From: Rossellomorea aquimaris
GTDB lineage: Bacteria > Bacillota > Bacilli > Bacillales > Bacillaceae_B
Direction of reading: 5' to 3'
DNA length: 64,000 nt
Assembly: GCF_020171925.1 (NCBI RefSeq)
Contig: NZ_JAIVAR010000002.1
Location: 496,001 to 560,000, forward strand
This document shows positions 53,349 to 63,462 of this stretch, piece by piece (within the stretch, counting starts at the first letter, position 1; the number at the start of each line of letters is the position of its first letter). The notes under the pieces are model-generated. The model searched no databases and was not told where the DNA came from. It saw only the letters and a program-made list of their open reading frames with translations. The translations under genes and the position numbers were made by a program.

Positions 53349-53485
53349 TTCCAGCGTTGATTGGAGTGCAAGACGAAGACTCCTGCGGGTATAGCGAGTT
53401 AGGTGAAAACCAGCAGCGTAAGCGACGAGGAGGCTCATCAACCGCCCGCGGAAAGCGAAGTCTTGCACGGAAATCAAAAGCGGTT
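53349..53485. repeat. Dispersed ~140-base palindromic repeat, near-intact copy
   Basis: The copy runs from CCAGCGTTGATTGGAGTGCA to TGCACGGAAATCAAAAGCGG with the usual interior (ACTCCTGCGGG, GCGAGTTAGGTGA, GACGAGGAGGCTCATCAACC). The inner stem is altered (CCAGCAGCG). It lies just before the hprK leader. Confidence 0.88.
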
Positions 53486-53620
53486 TTATAGGGTCTTCCT
53501 ATATTTAACCTTAGCATCGCTCATCACAACCGGCGCGCTTGCGCTTTTCTTCATTATTGCTAAAATAGGGAAGAGTAGAAAAGATACGAAATGCTTACTG
53601 CATCGAAGGAGGAGCTTGCT

Positions 53621-54556
53621 TTGGCAAAGGTGCGAACGAAAGATATACTGGAAAAATTCAACTTGGAGCTTGTGGGCGGTGAAGAAGGATTACATAGACC
53701 GATTACAACAAGTGATATATCACGGCCGGGGCTCGAAATGGCCGGCTATTTCAACTATTATCCTGCAGAACGGATCCAGCTTTTAGGTAAAACGGAGCTA
53801 TCCTTTTTGGAACTTCTGGACGTAGCGGAACGAAATCGGAGAATGGAGGCGCTTTGCACGGACATCACGCCGGGGATCATCATCTCCCGCGACCTGGAAA
53901 TCCCTGGCGAATTAGTGGAAGCAGCGAACCGTTCATCCGTCCCGGTCATGCGTTCTTCCATGAAAACGACCCGTTTCTCTTCAAGGCTGACCAACTACCT
54001 TGAAAGTAAGCTCGCTCCGACAACGGCCGTGCATGGTGTGCTCGTCGATATTTACGGAGTCGGGGTCCTCATCACAGGAAAGAGCGGTGTCGGTAAAAGT
54101 GAAACCGCACTCGAACTGGTGAAACGGGGTCACCGTCTCGTAGCTGATGACTGCGTTGAAATCCGTCAGGAAGATACCGATACGCTGATCGGAAGCTCGC
54201 CGGAACTGATCGAGCATCTCCTCGAGATCCGTGGAGTCGGCATCATCAATGTGATGACCCTGTTTGGTGCGGGGGCTGTCCGCAATTATAAGCGCATTAC
54301 TCTTTGTATCAATCTCGAGATTTGGGACAAAACGAAGCAGTATGACCGACTGGGTCTTGAGGAAGAGAAAATGAAAATCATCGATACGGACATCACGAAG
54401 ATGACCATCCCTGTCCGTCCAGGACGAAACTTGGCGGTCATCATCGAAGTGGCTGCCATGAACTTCCGCCTCAAGCGGATGGGCGTCAATGCCGCTGAAC
54501 AATTTACCCACCGCCTTTCGGACGTCATTGAAGACGGAGTAAACGAAGACATCTGA
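53621..54556 (+). CDS. hprK: HPr kinase/phosphorylase
   Basis: HprK phosphorylates HPr at Ser46 using ATP or PPi and reverses it, setting carbon catabolite repression. The 311-residue protein has the P-loop GKSGVGKS (153-160), His138 in the active site region, [10 protein letters not shown], and the signature [11 protein letters not shown]. The start is TTG at 53621, seven bases after AAGGAGG; this gives the N-terminus [10 protein letters not shown] shared with B. subtilis. Followed by lgt, yvoD and ppaX, the B. subtilis order. Confidence 0.96.
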   Translation: MAKVRTKDILEKFNLELVGGEEGLHRPITTSDISRPGLEMAGYFNYYPAERIQLLGKTELSFLELLDVAERNRRMEALCTDITPGIIISRDLEIPGELVEAANRSSVPVMRSSMKTTRFSSRLTNYLESKLAPTTAVHGVLVDIYGVGVLITGKSGVGKSETALELVKRGHRLVADDCVEIRQEDTDTLIGSSPELIEHLLEIRGVGIINVMTLFGAGAVRNYKRITLCINLEIWDKTKQYDRLGLEEEKMKIIDTDITKMTIPVRPGRNLAVIIEVAAMNFRLKRMGVNAAEQFTHRLSDVIEDGVNEDI

Positions 54557-54675
54557 TTAGAACTAATGGGGATTCCAATCATCCGGTCTTGAATATTGCC
54601 CCTTTCGAGGGGTGAGAGCCTTTTGGTATTTTGAAGAACGGATGAGGAATGAACCTTGAAAAAAGGAGCGAAACA

Positions 54676-55512
54676 ATGAACCAGTCGATCACACCCATCG
54701 ATCCGATCGCATTCCAGCTTGGGCCGCTTCAGGTACACTGGTACGGCGTCATCATCGGAGTCGGAATTGCACTCGGATTGTATTTAGCGATATCGGAAAG
54801 CAAGCGTCTCGGGCTTCATCCTGATACGTTTGTCGATTTACTTGTATGGGCAATCCCGATCGCCATCCTATCGGCAAGGGCCTACTATGTCCTCTTTGAA
54901 TGGGATTACTATTCCCAGAATCCAGGGGATATCATTAAAGTTTGGAACGGCGGGATCGCCATTCATGGAGCCTTGATCGGCTCCGTCATCACGGCGCTCG
55001 TTTTCGCAAAGAGGAAGGGGATTTCCTTCTGGAAGCTCGCCGATATCGCGGCGCCGAGCATCATCCTCGGCCAGGCGATCGGTCGCTGGGGGAATTTCAT
55101 GAACCAGGAAGCGCACGGCGGGGAAGTGACCCGTGCATTTTTGGAAAACCTTCATCTTCCGCAATTCATCATTGACCAGATGTACATTAACGGTGCGTAC
55201 TATCATCCGACATTCCTGTATGAATCACTGTGGAATATCGCCGGCTTCATCCTGCTGCTCGTTCTTCGCAGAAAAGTGAACTTGCGCCGTGGCGAACTAT
55301 TCCTTACGTATGTCATCTGGTATTCGATCGGCCGCTTCTTCGTTGAAGGAATGAGGACGGACAGCCTGATGCTGACGGAATATTTACGGATGGCACAGGT
55401 CATTTCACTTGTCCTGATCGCAGTGGCTGCCGTGCTGATCGTCTTCAGAAGGAAATCGGGAATGGCAAAGCACGCTTATCATGATAAAAGCAATGAAGAA
55501 GTAAACATGTAA
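54676..55512 (+). CDS. lgt: Prolipoprotein diacylglyceryl transferase
   Basis: Lgt adds the diacylglyceryl group to the lipobox cysteine of prelipoproteins, several of which are encoded in this window. The 278-residue protein has seven spans, the HGALIG motif in [11 protein letters not shown] and the [10 protein letters not shown] stretch that follows the Lgt signature, plus an essential Arg in [17 protein letters not shown] 54676 follows AAAAGGAGCG. It lies 119 bases after hprK. Confidence 0.96.
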   Translation: MNQSITPIDPIAFQLGPLQVHWYGVIIGVGIALGLYLAISESKRLGLHPDTFVDLLVWAIPIAILSARAYYVLFEWDYYSQNPGDIIKVWNGGIAIHGALIGSVITALVFAKRKGISFWKLADIAAPSIILGQAIGRWGNFMNQEAHGGEVTRAFLENLHLPQFIIDQMYINGAYYHPTFLYESLWNIAGFILLLVLRRKVNLRRGELFLTYVIWYSIGRFFVEGMRTDSLMLTEYLRMAQVISLVLIAVAAVLIVFRRKSGMAKHAYHDKSNEEVNM

Positions 55513-55524
55513 AGAGAAAAAGGC

Positions 55525-55601
55525 TGAAGAATCCGCGTGATTTTTGAAGTGAACAAGTGCCGGTTGGCCCGTTTGCGTTCAAGAAGGGAGCGGATTCTTC
55601 A
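55525..55601 (+). other. Long hairpin between lgt and yvoD
   Basis: TGAAGAATCCGC at 55525-55536 and GCGGATTCTTCA at 55590-55601 are exact complements; inner bases TTGAAGTGAAC and GTTCAA add a second stem. No T-run follows. It may be an RNA stability or processing element inside the operon. Confidence 0.6.
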
Positions 55602-55627
55602 CTATTGGGAGAAGGGAAGAAGAGAAC

Positions 55628-56593
55628 ATGTGGATGCTATCGGTCAAAAAGGGCGGCATGTCCGGTCTTAAGACAACGTGGTCACTCGGGAAAGTCATCT
55701 TTCCCATCACATTGATTGTATTCGTATTGCAATACACACCTGTGCTACCTTGGGTGATGGAGAAAATAACGCCATTGATGAGGCTGCTCGGTTTGTCCGG
55801 TGACGCCGCCATCCCGCTTGTCCTCGGCAATTTCCTCAATTTATACGCAGGAATCGCCGGGATCCTATCGCTCGATTTGACGGTGAAAGAAGTGTTCATC
55901 ATCGCAGTGATGCTGTCTTTTTCCCATAATCTATTGATTGAATCGACGGTCGCCTCCAAAGTCGGTGTGAAAATCTGGCTGATTGTCACGGTCCGGATCG
56001 GGTTGGCCCTCATTTCGGCGATCGTCATTAACCTCGTCTGGAAGGGCGGGTCCGAGGTGGCGCAATACGGCATGATGCCCCCTCAGCAGGCAGATCCAGA
56101 AGGATGGGGGGGAATCCTTCTGCTCGGGTTGGAGAAAGCAGGTTACGGAGTGCTGCAGCTGGCGCTGATCGTCATCCCGCTTATGGTGATCATCCAGATC
56201 ATGAGAGATCTTGGATGGATGGAGGTCTTCACTCGCTGGATGGCGCCGTTTACAAAGGCTCTGGGCATGAATGCCAATACGTCGGCGACGATGGTGGCCG
56301 GTCTCGTCATTGGCCTTGCTTATGGAGCAGGTGTGATGATCCAGGCTGTCAAAGAAGATGGAGTGAGCAAGAAGGACGTCACCATCGCCTTTATCTTCCT
56401 CGTAGCCTGTCACGCGGTCGTTGAGGATACGCTCATCTTCGTCCCACTTGGAATCCCTGTCCTCCCGCTCTTGATCATCCGCCTTGTCACGGCCGTCGTA
56501 TTGACGATGATCATCGCGTATAGTTGGAACAGAATCGATCGAAAAAAAGAAAGGAAGAAGCAATATGAGCAAAATTACAACAGTATTATTTGA
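55628..56593 (+). CDS. yvoD: Nucleoside-recognition (Gate) domain membrane protein, YvoD-like
   Basis: The 321-residue protein has about eight spans in two similar halves, each with a Gate/nucleoside-recognition segment (for example [17 protein letters not shown] and [17 protein letters not shown]). Relatives include SpoVV-like and SpmA/B proteins, but the substrate of YvoD is unknown. ATG 55628 follows GGGAAGAAGAG. Its end overlaps ppaX by 29 bases. Placement between lgt and ppaX is as in B. subtilis. Confidence 0.88.
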   Translation: MWMLSVKKGGMSGLKTTWSLGKVIFPITLIVFVLQYTPVLPWVMEKITPLMRLLGLSGDAAIPLVLGNFLNLYAGIAGILSLDLTVKEVFIIAVMLSFSHNLLIESTVASKVGVKIWLIVTVRIGLALISAIVINLVWKGGSEVAQYGMMPPQQADPEGWGGILLLGLEKAGYGVLQLALIVIPLMVIIQIMRDLGWMEVFTRWMAPFTKALGMNANTSATMVAGLVIGLAYGAGVMIQAVKEDGVSKKDVTIAFIFLVACHAVVEDTLIFVPLGIPVLPLLIIRLVTAVVLTMIIAYSWNRIDRKKERKKQYEQNYNSII

Positions 56594-57215
56594 CCTGGAC
56601 GGAACATTGATCAATACAAATGATCTGATTATTTCTTCCTTCCTCCACACACTGAACCATTACTATCCCGGTCAGTATGAGGAAAAAGATGTGCTCCGTT
56701 TCATGGGACCGCCACTTGAGGAATCGTTCGGGGAGTTGAACCCTGATAAAGTGGAAGAAATGTGTACCCACTACCGTGCATTCAACCATGAGCACCACGA
56801 TGAACTCGTCACGGAATTCGAAGGGGTATACGAGACGGTGGAAGAACTCTATAAGAAGGGATACAAGCTTGCCATCGTGTCGACAAAGGTCCGCGATGTG
56901 GTCCTGAAAGGATTGGATTTGATGAAGCTCAGACCGTTCTTCGACGTTGTCATCACCCTCGATGAAGTCGAAAACGCAAAGCCCGATCCGGAACCAATCA
57001 ATAAAGCGTTGGAAGCACTCGGCTCTGAACCTGGTGAAGCCATCATGGTAGGGGACAACCACCACGACATCCTTGCTGGGAAAAATGCGGGTGTCCTCGC
57101 AGCGGGTGTCGCGTGGAGTGCAAAAGGACGCGAGCATCTAGAGCAGTATGAACCGGACGTGATGCTTGAAACGATGCCAGACCTACTCAAGGTGGTGGGG
57201 GAACCGACTGCATGA
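56565..57215 (+). CDS. ppaX: Pyrophosphatase PpaX (HAD superfamily)
   Basis: PpaX hydrolyses the pyrophosphate released when HprK dephosphorylates HPr-Ser-P. The 216-residue protein has the HAD nucleophile motif [12 protein letters not shown] (Asp9), motif II serine in AIVSTK, the lysine in KPDPEPI and motif IV GDNHHDI. Its length equals that of B. subtilis PpaX. It starts within the end of yvoD and overlaps yvoF by four bases. The operon link with hprK supports the specific call. Confidence 0.94.
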   Translation: MSKITTVLFDLDGTLINTNDLIISSFLHTLNHYYPGQYEEKDVLRFMGPPLEESFGELNPDKVEEMCTHYRAFNHEHHDELVTEFEGVYETVEELYKKGYKLAIVSTKVRDVVLKGLDLMKLRPFFDVVITLDEVENAKPDPEPINKALEALGSEPGEAIMVGDNHHDILAGKNAGVLAAGVAWSAKGREHLEQYEPDVMLETMPDLLKVVGEPTA

Positions 57216-57751
57216 GGAGAACGACACGCTACAGGGTGACAGGCGCCAATTCGCTTTGGCACGTGTATAAAACCGTGCCGTTCTGGAAAGTGGTTAAGAA
57301 CTTCGTCGTCATCCAGACCGCACGGTACACGCCTTTCCTCGGGTTGAAGAACAGGCTGTACAAGACGTTCCTTGGGATGAAGATCGGCGAACAGACATCC
57401 TTCGCCCTCATGGTCATGCTCGATGTCATGTTTCCTGAAAAAATCTCTGTTGGCCGCAACACGGTCATCGGCTACAACACCACGATCCTCGCCCATGAAT
57501 ACCTGATCAAGGAATACCGGCTCGGTGAAGTGAAGATCGGGTCCGAGGTCATGATCGGCGCCAATACGACCATCCTGCCGGGTGTCGAGATCGGGGACGG
57601 AGCCATCGTATCAGCAGGCACCCTCGTCCACAAAGACGTTCCCCCGGGAGCATTTGTCGGAGGAAACCCGATGCGTATCATCTACAGTAAAGAACAGCTT
57701 GCCGAGCGCTGGCGGGAAGATGAAATATATGGCTTGAAAGCTGAAGAATAG
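57212..57751 (+). CDS. yvoF: Left-handed beta-helix acyltransferase, YvoF-like
   Basis: The 179-residue protein has hexapeptide repeats ([42 protein letters not shown]) and ends with the VGGNPMRII motif of trimeric xenobiotic-type acetyltransferases. The acceptor is unknown. It overlaps ppaX by four bases and is the last gene of the hprK group, followed by a terminator. Confidence 0.9.
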   Translation: MRRTTRYRVTGANSLWHVYKTVPFWKVVKNFVVIQTARYTPFLGLKNRLYKTFLGMKIGEQTSFALMVMLDVMFPEKISVGRNTVIGYNTTILAHEYLIKEYRLGEVKIGSEVMIGANTTILPGVEIGDGAIVSAGTLVHKDVPPGAFVGGNPMRIIYSKEQLAERWREDEIYGLKAEE

Positions 57752-57757
57752 GAAAGA

Positions 57758-57795
57758 AGACAAAAGTGGGGAAGATCTACTTTTGTCTTTTTTTA
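57758..57795 (+). terminator. Terminator after yvoF
   Basis: AAGACAAAAGT and ACTTTTGTCTT pair around GGGGAAGATCT, followed by TTTTTTTATG. Confidence 0.92.
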
Positions 57796-57817
57796 TGAAA
57801 AGGTTTGGGTTGATTTA

Positions 57818-57873
57818 AAGGGGCTCACGGGTCATTCGTGGAAAGAAAAGTCTTGCACGGAATCAAAAGCGGC
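57818..57873. repeat. 3' fragment of the dispersed repeat
   Basis: AAGGGGCTCACGGGTC, GTGGAAAGAAAAG, TCTTGCACGGAATCAAAAGC and GGCG keep the right end of the family. The left half is missing. Confidence 0.7.
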
Positions 57874-57984
57874 GTTAACGAAGGGTTTGAAGAAAAAATC
57901 CCCCAATATTATGCCATTTAAACTAGCGCCGATCTGGTATAAAGTAAGAATATAGACGATAGACAAACCTAGGGGGCAAGGGAT

Positions 57985-59163
57985 ATGAATTGGAATGATT
58001 GCATCGAGAGGAACAACACGCACTCTGTAAAATGGTCGTTTCCTGAAGAAGATGTCATACCGATGTGTATTGCGGATATGGATTTTCAGGTAGCACCGGC
58101 CATTGTAAAGGCACTGAATCAAAAGGCGCAGCATGGCATTTACGGATACACCACGTTCAGTGACCGATATTTTGATTCAATCGTTTCTTGGTGGGACAGG
58201 CGTTTTGGGGTGAGAATCGATAAAGACTGGATCTGTTTCAGCCCCGGGATCATACCGGGAATCAACGTACTCTTGTCCGTATTGACTGAGCCGGGGGACG
58301 GGGTCATCATCCAGGATCCCGTCTACTATCCGTTTTATAGCACGATCGAAAACAATGGATGCAGCGTGGTCACCAATTCTCTTCGCTACCATGATGGCAC
58401 GTATTCGATCGACTTTGATGATCTGGAAGAGAAAGCACGCCGACCGGAAAATAAACTGCTCATTCTTTGCAGCCCTCATAACCCGGTGGGGAGGGTTTGG
58501 ACCCGCGATGAACTGGAGAGGATCGGCGAGATTGCGGAGCGTCATGGCTTGTGGATCATTTCGGATGAAATGCATGGCGACTTAGTGTACGAAGGGCATG
58601 AGCACCTGCCGCTCTTTAAAGTCGACGAAAGCCTGCTGGAAAACAGCATCCTTTGTGCGGCACCGAGTAAAACGTTCAATATCGCAGGACTTCAAACCTC
58701 GATCCTCCTCATTCCCAACAAGGAACTACGAGAGAAGTATAATCAGAAACTGACAGGATTCGGACTCATGAGGCCGAACGTATTCGGGATCGAAGGGACC
58801 ATCGCCGCCTACGAAGAAGGCGAGCCTTGGTTGAATGAACTGCTCATGGTACTCCAAGACAACAAGCAGTACGTCCTCAACTATCTCCATCAGCATCTGC
58901 CGGAACTGAAGGCCATCGTGCCGCAGGCGACCCATCTGATCTGGATCGACTGCAGTGAACTTGGGATGGAAGGCGAAGAACTTTGCACATTCTTCCTGAA
59001 AAAAGCCCGCGTCAAATTCGATGAAGGCTTCAAGTTCGGGGATGGCGGCCGCTCATTTGTCCGCATGAACATCGCCTGCCCGAAAGAACGGGTCGACCAG
59101 GCGCTCAGGAGAATGAACCATGCTGTCCTGGAGCATCGAAAGACTCGGCAATCGGCAACATGA
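57985..59163 (+). CDS. MalY/PatB-family aminotransferase, probable cystathionine beta-lyase
   Basis: The 392-residue PLP enzyme belongs to fold-type I, MalY/PatB subgroup: VIPMCIADMDF at the N-terminus, CSPHNPVGRVW, SDEMHGDLVY and the PLP lysine Lys229 in AAPSKTFNIAGLQ. Family members cleave cystathionine to homocysteine or act as C-S lyases. It stands alone between repeat debris and a terminator. The ATG at 57985 has AAGGG upstream, a modest site. Confidence 0.88.
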   Translation: MNWNDCIERNNTHSVKWSFPEEDVIPMCIADMDFQVAPAIVKALNQKAQHGIYGYTTFSDRYFDSIVSWWDRRFGVRIDKDWICFSPGIIPGINVLLSVLTEPGDGVIIQDPVYYPFYSTIENNGCSVVTNSLRYHDGTYSIDFDDLEEKARRPENKLLILCSPHNPVGRVWTRDELERIGEIAERHGLWIISDEMHGDLVYEGHEHLPLFKVDESLLENSILCAAPSKTFNIAGLQTSILLIPNKELREKYNQKLTGFGLMRPNVFGIEGTIAAYEEGEPWLNELLMVLQDNKQYVLNYLHQHLPELKAIVPQATHLIWIDCSELGMEGEELCTFFLKKARVKFDEGFKFGDGGRSFVRMNIACPKERVDQALRRMNHAVLEHRKTRQSAT

Positions 59164-59189
59164 TGGATTGAACACCATAAATTCAGGGA

Positions 59190-59233
59190 AAAGACAGAAA
59201 AAGAGCGTGTAGGTTCTTTTTCTGTCTTTTTTT
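59190..59233 (+). terminator. Terminator after the MalY/PatB gene
   Basis: AAAGACAGAAAAAGA pairs with TCTTTTTCTGTCTTT, followed by TTTTAATT. Confidence 0.9.
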
Positions 59234-59684
59234 AATTGGAGAAAGGCGATGATTGGGGATATATCGCTGGGGAAGTGAGAGTGGGACAGGTCGTGGCCGC
59301 TTTGGGGATGTAGTGAAATGGTCATTGCACCTGTTTTGGGATAATTGAACCGGTCGAGCCAGAATTGCAACCTCCTAGGAGTAATCGCCCCGAACCCGTC
59401 AACCTCGCACCCGCTTTCATCTTATTGCACCAGATTCAACATTATCTTCTCCCCGCCACGCCATCCACCCGCAAATCAATCATCCCATCCCTAAAATAAG
59501 CAGCAACCATCCCGGAAAAATCCCCGCTTACCGGTTGACGAATACCGGAAGAAAAGCTAAACTAACTAATAACTTTATTTTATTAGCACATTAGCGAACT
59601 AAAGGATTTCGGAATAATCAACTAATAGTAATCCCTCTATCCTGGGGGAAAATAAATCAATATCCAATGTCAAAGGTGGTTCTT
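59234..59684. other. Gene-free his operon leader region
   Basis: No gene, T-box or other known riboswitch is seen. TTGACG at 59535-59540 and TAAACT at 59558-59563 (17 bases apart) could be the his promoter. Three or four ATTGCACC/ATTGAACC-like words at about 59320-59430 are too short to name. CTAATAAC-like and CTTTATTTTATTAG stretches at 59566-59590 form a weak AT hairpin. Confidence 0.45.
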
Positions 59685-60878
59685 ATGACGAAGCTATTCA
59701 TGTTCGAGAAGCCGTTGGGAATGAGAGATACATTTCCTGATTTATATGAGATAAAAGATGGAACGAAAAAGAAAATGGAAGGTGCGATGAAGCGCTGGGG
59801 CTACAAATTCATCGAGACGCCAACGCTAGAATATTACGAAACGGTGGGGGACGCATCCGCGATCCTCGATCAGCAGCTGTTCAAACTGCTGGACCAGCAG
59901 GGACACACGCTTGTACTCCGTCCAGATATGACGGCTCCGATCGCACGCATTGCGGCATCGAAGCTACTGAAGGACCGGACGCCTCTAAGGCTTGCCTACT
60001 CAAACAGCGTGTTCCGTGCGCAACAGCGGGAAGGAGGGCGTCCGGCGGAATTCGAGCAGGTCGGCATTGAGTGCATCGGTGACGACTCCGTCAGTGCCGA
60101 CGCAGAAGTGATTGCCCTCATGGTATCTGTACTAAAAGAAGCAGGCCTTGAGCATTTCAAAATTTCAATCGGGCATATCGGCTTCGTGCAGGAGCTTTTC
60201 ACCCAGATTGTCGGTACGAAAGAACGGGCGGATACGCTACGAAGATTCCTCTACGAGAAAAATTACGTGGGATATCGCCAGCATGTGAATGAACTGACTT
60301 TATCATCAATCGATAAACAGCGATTGTTCAGCTTTTTGACATTGAGGGGATCAGACAATGTATTCGCTGAAGCCCACTCGCTCCTGGAAGGCGAACAAGG
60401 ACTTGGGGCGCTTCAACAATTAAAGGAACTATGGAGCATCCTACAAGACTATGGGGTTGAACAATATATCAAATTCGATCTGAGCCTTGTCAGTCATATG
60501 AGTTACTACTCCGGCATCCTGTTCGAGGTGTATGGCGAAAACGTCGGATTTGCGATCGGGAATGGCGGACGCTACGACAAGCTTCTCGAGAAGTTCGGCA
60601 AAACGTCCGGGGCGACGGGATTCGGACTGCGCCTCGATTATGTCCTCGAAGCGATGAACATCGAATTATCTTCATCCGAGCAGGAGTGCGTGCTGTTCAG
60701 TGACGAACGACGGAAGGAAGCAATCACGCTCGCATCAGAACTCAGGGACGAAGGGAAGGAAGTGGTCCTTCAGAACTGGAAGGGTGTCGGGGACGTGGAT
60801 GAATTTACAAAAGGGTTCACGAATGTTCACTTTGTCGTGGGACAGGACCGGAACGGAAATGGTGGTGAAAATCGATGA
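59685..60878 (+). CDS. hisZ: ATP phosphoribosyltransferase regulatory subunit HisZ
   Basis: HisZ is a catalytically dead histidyl-tRNA synthetase relative needed by the short form of HisG. The 397-residue protein keeps the synthetase fold: [12 protein letters not shown] at the N-terminus, [13 protein letters not shown] (motif 2 region), and [14 protein letters not shown]. The anticodon domain is reduced to a short tail. ATG 59685 follows AAAGGTGG. Its end overlaps hisG by four bases. Confidence 0.93.
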   Translation: MTKLFMFEKPLGMRDTFPDLYEIKDGTKKKMEGAMKRWGYKFIETPTLEYYETVGDASAILDQQLFKLLDQQGHTLVLRPDMTAPIARIAASKLLKDRTPLRLAYSNSVFRAQQREGGRPAEFEQVGIECIGDDSVSADAEVIALMVSVLKEAGLEHFKISIGHIGFVQELFTQIVGTKERADTLRRFLYEKNYVGYRQHVNELTLSSIDKQRLFSFLTLRGSDNVFAEAHSLLEGEQGLGALQQLKELWSILQDYGVEQYIKFDLSLVSHMSYYSGILFEVYGENVGFAIGNGGRYDKLLEKFGKTSGATGFGLRLDYVLEAMNIELSSSEQECVLFSDERRKEAITLASELRDEGKEVVLQNWKGVGDVDEFTKGFTNVHFVVGQDRNGNGGENR

Positions 60879-61501
60879 GCAGTTTGACGATTGCGATGCC
60901 TAAAGGCAGGATTTTTGAAGAAGCGGTTGAACTATTAAGAAAAGCGGACTATGATCTGCCTCCGGAATTCGATGATTCAAGAAAACTGATCATCGAAGTG
61001 CCGCAGGAGGATCTCAGGTTTATTTTAGCAAAGCCGATGGATGTGCCGACGTATGTTGAGCATGGCGTGGCAGACCTCGGGATTGCCGGAAAAGACGTGA
61101 TGCTCGAAGAAGAGCGAGACGTTTATGAACTGCTGGACCTGAAGATCAGCGGCTGTTACCTGGCTGTTGCAGGACTTCCCGATACAAAGATGAATGACGT
61201 CGCTCCGAAGATCGCGACCAAATATCCGAACGTGGCCTCATCTTACTTCAGGGAGCAAGGGGAACAGGTGGAGATCATCAAGCTCAACGGATCAATCGAG
61301 CTTGCACCGCTGATCGGACTCGCTGACAGGATCGTCGATATCGTCTCCACTGGGCGGACGCTGAAGGAGAACGGTCTCGTTGAATACGAGACGATTGTGG
61401 ATATCACATCGCGCTTGATCGTGAACCCGGTCAGTTACCGGATGAAGGATGAGAAAATCGAGGACCTTGTGGCAAGACTGACACGGATCATCGAAGGGTG
61501 A
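60875..61501 (+). CDS. hisG: ATP phosphoribosyltransferase catalytic subunit, short form
   Basis: HisG joins ATP and PRPP in the first committed step of histidine synthesis. At 208 residues it lacks the C-terminal regulatory domain, so it works as a complex with HisZ encoded just upstream. [10 protein letters not shown] opens the protein; [15 protein letters not shown] is the PRPP-binding region. It overlaps hisZ by four bases and lies 33 bases before hisD. Confidence 0.95.
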   Translation: MSSLTIAMPKGRIFEEAVELLRKADYDLPPEFDDSRKLIIEVPQEDLRFILAKPMDVPTYVEHGVADLGIAGKDVMLEEERDVYELLDLKISGCYLAVAGLPDTKMNDVAPKIATKYPNVASSYFREQGEQVEIIKLNGSIELAPLIGLADRIVDIVSTGRTLKENGLVEYETIVDITSRLIVNPVSYRMKDEKIEDLVARLTRIIEG

Positions 61502-61534
61502 GGAACTTTTTTATAGAGAAGGCTGGTGGATGGA

Positions 61535-62809
61535 ATGAAGATTATCAGAGAGGTCGAGGAGGCGTCGATTAAGCGCTCGGTCGACAGCGGAACCGAAGAG
61601 CAGCGGAAAGCCGTTCAGGAGATCATCGCAACTGTGCGTGAACGGGGGAACGCCGCCCTCACGATGTACACGGAGAAATTCGATGGGGTCCTCATCGATG
61701 AACTCAAGGTGACAGAAGAGGAAATCGCTGAAGCGTTTGAGGTGCTGGACACCGAAATGATCAATATCATCGCGGAGGCGGCAGACAATATCCGCACGTT
61801 TCATGAAAAGCAGAAGCAGTCCTCCTGGTTCACGACACAGCCGGACGGGACGATGCTCGGGCAGAAGCTGACACCGCTTGATTCGGTCGGTGTGTATGTA
61901 CCGGGCGGGACGGCGGCTTATCCGTCTTCCGTATTGATGAACGTGATGCCTGCAAAAGTGGCAGGGGTCGGACGGATCACGATGGTTTCCCCTCCCGGAA
62001 AAGACGGCAAGCTCTCAGCAGGCGTACTCGTCGCTGCAAAGATCGCAGGGGTTGAAGAGATTTACAAGGTAGGCGGCGCCCAGGCGGTTGCAGCATTGGC
62101 GTATGGGACCGAAACGATCGCTCCCGTCGATAAAATCACCGGCCCCGGAAATATCTACGTGGCGCTAGCCAAACGCGAGGTGTTCGGCGATGTGGATATC
62201 GACATGATCGCAGGACCGAGTGAAATCGTCGTGTTGGCGGACGGAGAGCAGCACGCGGACGAAATCGCAGCCGACCTGTTGTCGCAGGCGGAGCACGATG
62301 CACGTGCATCAGCGGTCCTGGTGACTACATGCGAAGTGCTTGCCGGAAACGTGGCAGAGGAAGTGGAACGACAGCTGTCCACGCTGCCTCGTGAAAGCAT
62401 CGCCCGAGAATCCATCAATGAGTACGGTGCCATCTATGTTGTCGAGGACCTCGACAAGGGCGTGGAGCTGGTCAATAGTCTCGCACCCGAGCATCTTGAG
62501 ATTTTGACCGCGAATCCGTTCGAGACGATGGCGGGGATCCGCCATGCCGGTGCGATTTTCTTGGGGAGGTACAGCTCGGAGCCTGTCGGGGATTATTTCG
62601 CAGGCCCGAATCACGTACTGCCGACAAACGGGACGGCACGATTCTCGAGTCCATTGAACGTGGATGAATTCATGAAAAAATCAAGCATCATTTCCTACAG
62701 TGAAAAAGCACTGAAGGAAAATGGAGATAAAATAGCGGCATTTGCACGGCTTGAAGGACTAGAAGCCCATGCCCGAGCAGTTGAAATACGATTGAACAAG
62801 AAGGGTTGA
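61535..62809 (+). CDS. hisD: Histidinol dehydrogenase
   Basis: HisD makes the last two oxidations, from histidinol to histidine, with NAD and zinc. The 424-residue protein has [21 protein letters not shown] (shown here by its start [11 protein letters not shown]), [24 protein letters not shown] with zinc and base histidines, and [19 protein letters not shown] 61535 is chosen, with AAGGCTGGTGG upstream; a GTG three codons earlier falls in that site. Confidence 0.96.
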   Translation: MKIIREVEEASIKRSVDSGTEEQRKAVQEIIATVRERGNAALTMYTEKFDGVLIDELKVTEEEIAEAFEVLDTEMINIIAEAADNIRTFHEKQKQSSWFTTQPDGTMLGQKLTPLDSVGVYVPGGTAAYPSSVLMNVMPAKVAGVGRITMVSPPGKDGKLSAGVLVAAKIAGVEEIYKVGGAQAVAALAYGTETIAPVDKITGPGNIYVALAKREVFGDVDIDMIAGPSEIVVLADGEQHADEIAADLLSQAEHDARASAVLVTTCEVLAGNVAEEVERQLSTLPRESIARESINEYGAIYVVEDLDKGVELVNSLAPEHLEILTANPFETMAGIRHAGAIFLGRYSSEPVGDYFAGPNHVLPTNGTARFSSPLNVDEFMKKSSIISYSEKALKENGDKIAAFARLEGLEAHARAVEIRLNKKG

Positions 62810-62812
62810 TGC

Positions 62813-62846
62813 TTTAGCGTGATAAACCGCTAAACGTACGTCCCTC
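62813..62846. repeat. Truncated GAGGGACGTACC palindrome between hisD and hisB
   Basis: TTTAGCG pairs with CGCTAAA, and CGTACGTCCCTC follows as the right arm, but the left arm GAGGGACGTACC is missing. This resembles the centre and right half of the copy at 5270-5307. Confidence 0.6.
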
Positions 62847-62871
62847 GGTACTTTAAAGGAGTGAAGCAACG

Positions 62872-63459
62872 ATGGAGAGAAGTGCGGAGATTGTGAGGAA
62901 GACGAATGAGACGGAGATTTCTTTGCGTTTTGGGATCGATGGTGAAGGGAATTCGGAGATCGAGACGGGTGTACCGTTCATGAGTCATATGCTGGACTTG
63001 TTCACGAAGCATGGACAGTTCGACTGCAAGATCGATGCGAATGGAGATACGGAGGTGGATGACCACCACACAACGGAGGATATCGGCATCTGCCTAGGGC
63101 AGGCGCTCGTCAAAGCACTTGGCGACAAAAAAGGCATCAAGCGCTACGGATCGGCGATGGTCCCGATGGATGAGGCGCTGGCAACGGTCGTGGTCGACTT
63201 GAGCAACCGCCCGCATCTTGAATTCAGGTCAGACCTTCCGAGCCAGAAGGTCGGGACGTTCGATACCGAGAATGTTCATGAATTTCTTTGGAAGCTGGCC
63301 CTCGAAGCGAGGATGAATCTTCACGTCATCGTCCACTACGGCCACAATACGCATCACATCATCGAAGCGATCTTCAAGGCACTCGGACGTGCCCTTGATG
63401 AAGCGACGACCATCGACCCTAGGGTCAAAGGAATCCCGTCCACAAAGGGGATGTTGTAA
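62872..63459 (+). CDS. hisB: Imidazoleglycerol-phosphate dehydratase
   Basis: HisB removes water from imidazoleglycerol phosphate using two manganese ions. The 195-residue protein has both metal motifs, DDHHTTED (about 63-70) and the later HNTHHIIEA, and belongs to the monofunctional form. ATG 62872 follows AAAGGAGTG. It sits three bases before hisH. Confidence 0.96.
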   Translation: MERSAEIVRKTNETEISLRFGIDGEGNSEIETGVPFMSHMLDLFTKHGQFDCKIDANGDTEVDDHHTTEDIGICLGQALVKALGDKKGIKRYGSAMVPMDEALATVVVDLSNRPHLEFRSDLPSQKVGTFDTENVHEFLWKLALEARMNLHVIVHYGHNTHHIIEAIFKALGRALDEATTIDPRVKGIPSTKGML

Positions 63460-63462
63460 ATC

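Noticed and set aside
53403..53786. 127-residue open frame overlapping the repeat and the hprK start
   Set aside because: It begins inside the repeat and continues out of frame into hprK, which has clear homology in its own frame.
59234..59684. T-box leader for the his operon
   Set aside because: No T-box core sequence (such as AGGGTGGNACCGCG) or terminator pair is seen in the leader.
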